Assembly: GCF_024679245.1 (NCBI RefSeq)
Contig: NC_090178.1
Location: 12,718,861 to 12,782,860 of the forward strand
Direction: 5' to 3'
Length of the DNA: 64,000 nt
Source: Pseudorasbora parva
Taxonomy: Eukaryota > Chordata > Actinopteri > Cypriniformes > Gobionidae
Part shown: piece by piece, positions 60,720 to 64,000 of the stretch
How the letters are laid out: the number at the start of each line of letters is the position of its first letter
How positions within the stretch are numbered: the first letter of the stretch is position 1
The notes under the pieces: model-generated
Database searches by the model: none
The model's input: only the letters and a program-made list of their open reading frames with translations
Told to the model about the DNA's origin: nothing
Translations under genes and position numbers: made by a program

Positions 60720-62171
60720 TTTAAGTCACCTGTTGCGGAACTGCCTCTACAGAATAATAAGCACGTTCAGAACACGTCTAATTCAGTAGCCCCGCCCACC
60801 AACTCATTGAGCTGTTCAGATCGCGCTAGCCAGCAGCAATAAACATGCCCAAGAAGATAGCAAGATATTGAGCTGTTCCTGGTTGTGGAAGAACACAGTC
60901 GCTGCATAAGCTTCCTTTGGATCATAATATAGGGAATGTGTGATCATTTATTTATTTTAACGAAGTTCCAGCTCACGTAGTGAAGACATTGTACGTGTGT
61001 TCGCTTCATTTCACTGCAGAAACGTTTGTAAACAAGTCTCAGGTCGAGCTGGATTTGCAGACATATTGAGATTAAAACAATGATGTGCCTTCTATATTGG
61101 ATTCGACAGGAATGGATCAACACACTTATGTGAGTAAAATGTCTTTAAAAAAAATATATAATAGTAGTCCCGGAGCTATGCGTTTTCCAGATGGGCTACC
61201 AAAACGTAAGCCCATCGGCAGGCCAGTGAATCTCAAATAGTGAAATAATATCGCTTTCTTGATCTGGGCATGTGCACTTGCACGTGTTCGCGTTTATATC
61301 CACCAATCAGGCAAGCCATGTAATGCAAAAATAATATTCCAATCAATCGCAGGTGGATGAGAAATAAATCGTTGCATTTGTTTGATAAAGACGTTTACGA
61401 GTAGCCTGGATGCCAGCCGAACTTAACCCCGCCCACAACCTTTTTAGGTCAGGCGGTTCGTTCTGGACTCGATCCATAGAGGAGTGATTATGCCCGAACA
61501 GAAACTGTTCGGACCAATGAAATCATCAGGGCGGCCTTTAGACGAAGATAAAATGTGTGTTATTTTGGCAAGGTTGCCTGCTAAAATTCGCACTCATGGG
61601 TCTATATAGTCGCTTCAACCCACGGACATAAGTCATAATCCGCGGGGGAAAAAACGCGGACTTGGCAAAACAGTGCAGTTGAACTATGTTGACATTTGAC
61701 AATGCGTCGCTTCGTTGCTCTGATTGGTTGTAGGTCTATCCAATTGATGTCTTTCCTGGTTCGGTTGAAACACGCCTCATAATCACAGCCCAAGATTCCC
61801 AGTTTCAGACTCATATTCTGACTAGAATTGAGTATGACCACGTCAGGCTAGTTTACGAGCCCTGTGATCGAGAGAATCATTCCGGTTTCCGCTTTCAAAA
61901 CAATCCCTCCCTCATGTGAACTGACAGGGGAGCTGAAGCTCATTAAATATGCAAATCTTATCCAATCCTAGCCGTGGGCGTTTATTTACTTTCAAGTCTC
62001 AAGTCTCCATCAAAACCCAGCGTTCAGGAGAGAGCCTCAAAACCAGTGTAGAAAATAGCCTATTACTTATTAGTTATAATGTTTTTGAATGTCAAAACCA
62101 CACAAATGTCATTAGTTAACATCAGACAACAGTATAAAAAAGTTTAAAAAGCCAGTTCATGACACCTTTAA
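60720..62171 (+). mobile_element. Decayed THAP-type element with nested MITE
   Basis: Near 60870-61070 a broken plus-strand frame reads GCGRTQSLHKLPLDHNI and, after a shift, VKTLYVCSLHFTAETF, features of a THAP domain. The right end CCAGTTCATGACACCTTTAA matches the MITE at 52560-52778. A 9-base-TSD element (61402-61850) sits inside. Left boundary uncertain. Confidence 0.6.
61402..61850. mobile_element. 449-base MITE with 9-base target duplication (full copy)
   Basis: TAGCCTGGATGCC...CGTCAGGCTA, short inverted ends, flanked by GTTTACGAG on both sides (61393-61401, 61851-61859). This is the reference copy for the fragments at 2325 and 12150. Nine-base duplication suggests a MuDR/MULE-type transposase in trans. 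Confidence 0.9.
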
Positions 62172-62830
62172 AGTATAGAATGCAGTTGTCACCCCTTTAA
62201 ATAACCATACTCTGTGTAAATGCAGCCCAGAGGGTATGCACACGATGTTATTGCCGGCCTGAGTGACTGTATGACTGTCACCAAAAACACACACAAAATC
62301 AAGTGTATAGCGTCAGTTCTGGCAGGTCACGTTACTCAAACTCGCATTAGCTGGCTGTCAGCGGATCACGTCTACCTAAAGGAATATGACATCTATCACA
62401 GCATATACACATAAGCTCCTCTGTACTATCATAAGCTATCACGTTTCTCCAGAGCTCATTTACCCTCCTCCACCCCTAGCTCCTCCTGATGTCAGTCAGG
62501 ATTTGGTATTCTAATTCCCCTTGAATCAGAGTAAATTCCTGAATTATTTTGTACATTTAATATGAACATTAATAATATCTGCAATGCATCATGTTGGCTC
62601 CGTTCTGTTTACCCTAAGGGGGGTTATCGCTGCTCTCCCTGCTCTTATCCATGCTAGGCTGCGTGGAAAGTTCTTGCCCAGAACGGAACCATACTGGCAA
62701 TCCAAACTACATGCTAATAGTCAATCAATCATCTTTGACCATAATGGTCCTGACAGAACACATCTAAAACGGGAAAGAGCTTTGAGATTGACTGTACAAA
62801 TAGATTTGACAAGAAATCTGAAGTATATTT

Positions 62831-62950
62831 TTACAGACTTCCAAAAGCTACAGAAAAAAAGATGCAAATGGATTGCTGCAATTGAAAGAAACAACTGGAC
62901 TCCAGGCAGCCAAATGGGGATTTGCAGTTATCATTTTGTGCAAATATGTT
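62831..62950 (+). pseudogene. THAP-domain fragment
   Basis: The frame ends with LQKKRCKWIAAIERNNW and TPGSQMGICSYHFVQIC, matching the middle of THAP domains (WxxAIxRxxWxPxxxxxICSxHF). Upstream it has no cysteine pair and no start context. It is a remnant of a transposon or retrocopy, and is not shown to be related to the ones at 37900 and 60870. Confidence 0.65.
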
Positions 62951-63074
62951 GAATTTTTGGATAAAATCATACCCTATATAATCGATTGTTATATATTGTA
63001 TTGATAACTCATTATCAATTAAATATTTACCATTCAGCATAATTGGATGTAAAAAAAAAAAATAAAAAATAAAA

Positions 63075-63875
63075 ATAACGACTTGTATAGTGATGGGCCG
63101 ATTCAGCGTATTGATTTATGATTTGGATGACTCCGAATCATGAATCAGTACACTGAATCATAACCGTTCAAATCTTTGTTTTGAAATTGGCCCATCACTA
63201 TACAAGTCGTTATTTATTTCTTTTTGCGCACAAAAACTATTCTTGTCACTTCATAAAATTATTGTACAGACTCTGTAGTGAGATGGGCTATGTAACGACA
63301 TCTTTAGTGCCTTTATGGGTCTTGAGCAAGTGGCAACCTCCCGCGATCTCTCTTGAAGCCAATACGGAAGTATTGTAAACTTCAATTCCTCAACTGGCCA
63401 CTAGGGACAGGCTCCAGAAGGGAGCAGAATCTCATTGAGCCCCATGTTAAAACTCTCAACTTTAAAGCAGAAAAAAACATATTTACAGCCTGGAACCAAT
63501 TGTGGTTTTGGCTTATAAGGCTAATTTTGATCTTCATGACAACTGTGAGGGGGGTGATTTTTTTTATAACTCATTTGTTTATGTTATAGAAAGCCTTAAA
63601 GTTCTGCATAATTAAGGGCGTGGTTACAAGTGGATAGCCATTTATCCGCCGTCTAGAGTTATTGCGTCACCTCAGCTCCGCACACATCCCGCCTTTTTGT
63701 CCATTTTCTGTTATCCGGGAGTGACACGCGTTGACTCGCTCACAAGATGGCAACGCCCAGCTCGCCCATACTTTAAGCTTCAGAATGGCTTATCGGAATC
63801 CTATGGGTGACGTCACGGACACTACGTCCATATTTTTTTACAGTCTATGGTCTTGAGAGAGGAAATGACATTGGT
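63075..63875. mobile_element. TTAA-family fold-back, truncated, split by a hAT MITE
   Basis: AATAACGACTTGTATAGTGATGGGCC at the left is mirrored by GGCCCATCACTATACAAGTCGTTATT, with a GATTC-rich palindromic centre, as in 15071-16017. The right arm runs through TTTATGGGTCTTGAG, is broken by 63327-63849, and resumes as AGAGGAAATGACATTGGT. The outer ends of both arms are missing. Confidence 0.88.
63327..63849 (+). mobile_element. hAT-type MITE (copy B) with 8-base TSD
   Basis: 523 bases from CAAGTGGCAACCTCCCGCG to CCATATTTTTTTACAGTCTATG with GTCTTGAG on both sides (63319-63326, 63850-63857). Its ends match those of 37218-37635 in the opposite orientation. It is about 100 bases longer, so the two define a family with internal length variation. 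Confidence 0.93.
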
Positions 63876-63877
63876 CA

Positions 63878-64000
63878 ATCAATCAATCAATCAACTTTAT
63901 TTATATAGCGCTTTTACAATCACGATTGTGTCAAAGCAGCTTCACAGTGTCAAACAGGGTAATATTGCGACAAAATTAGATTTGGCTGTACAGTCGTACT
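63878..64000 (-). mobile_element. 3' end of a LINE/SINE with (ATTG)n tail, running off the window
   Basis: Read on the minus strand it ends AAAGCGCTATATAAATAAAG followed by TTGATTGATTGATTGATTGAC. The core AGCGCTATATAAAT is shared with the tail of the 5S-derived SINE near 28990, which suggests mobilisation by related (CR1-like) LINE machinery. Confidence 0.8.

Noticed and set aside
62584..62952. 122-codon frame as a host gene
   Set aside because: Only its last third resembles a THAP domain, without the cysteine pair; it is better explained as a transposon or retrocopy remnant.

Overview
The window is vertebrate nuclear DNA from a teleost, most likely a cyprinid (zebrafish/carp-like). The evidence is interrupted coding sequence with GT-AG introns, abundant microsatellites, and dense small DNA transposons of types I associate with cyprinids: TTAA-flanked fold-back elements beginning with a TTAAAGGGTTAGTTCACC-type terminus, Tc1 elements, a 5S-rRNA-derived SINE, and hAT, Harbinger and 9-bp-TSD MITEs. 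There is no sign of bacterial or viral genome organisation.

Only one host gene is visible. Sixteen exons on the minus strand, from 50786 down to 1086, splice into one uninterrupted 698-codon frame. It encodes the transmembrane segment, juxtamembrane region, first phosphatase-like domain (D1) and nearly all of the second (D2) of a type R2B receptor tyrosine phosphatase. Residue-level resemblance is closest to PTPRU, so I call it a fish ptpru co-orthologue. The extracellular exons (MAM, Ig, FN3) should lie beyond the right edge, and the last exon beyond the left edge; I found neither inside the window. D1 lacks the KNRY-type substrate loop, has WPE in place of WPD, and carries HCSVGAGR in place of HCSAGxGR. 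This fits the published view that PTPRU D1 is a pseudophosphatase. D2 has the degenerate HCLNGGGRSG loop.

Layout by region, following the gene from right to left. 50.8-64 kb: upstream of the transmembrane exon, probably a large intron, holding a Tc1/mariner element with an intact 331-aa DD34E transposase (54792-56406), a Harbinger MITE with TTA target duplication (52875-53448), a large element with CACTCTAAA ends, several THAP-domain relics, and nested hAT and 9-bp-TSD elements. 42.7-50.8 kb: transmembrane, micro- and juxtamembrane exons, plus non-repetitive homeobox-motif-rich blocks that look like conserved non-coding elements. 26-42.7 kb: start of D1, with long introns full of nested transposons. 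14.7-26 kb: the rest of D1, including its signature exon. 1-14.7 kb: D2 exons separated by fold-back elements, tRNA-derived repeats and microsatellites.

The exon frame is clean, so the gene looks functional despite the repeat load. The other protein-like stretches (Tc1, THAP and Myb/SANT-like fragments) belong to mobile elements. I see no previously undescribed multi-gene system. The most rewarding items are the D1 active-site substitution in ptpru, the intact Tc1 element, and several nested insertions whose empty sites can be read directly from target-site duplications.
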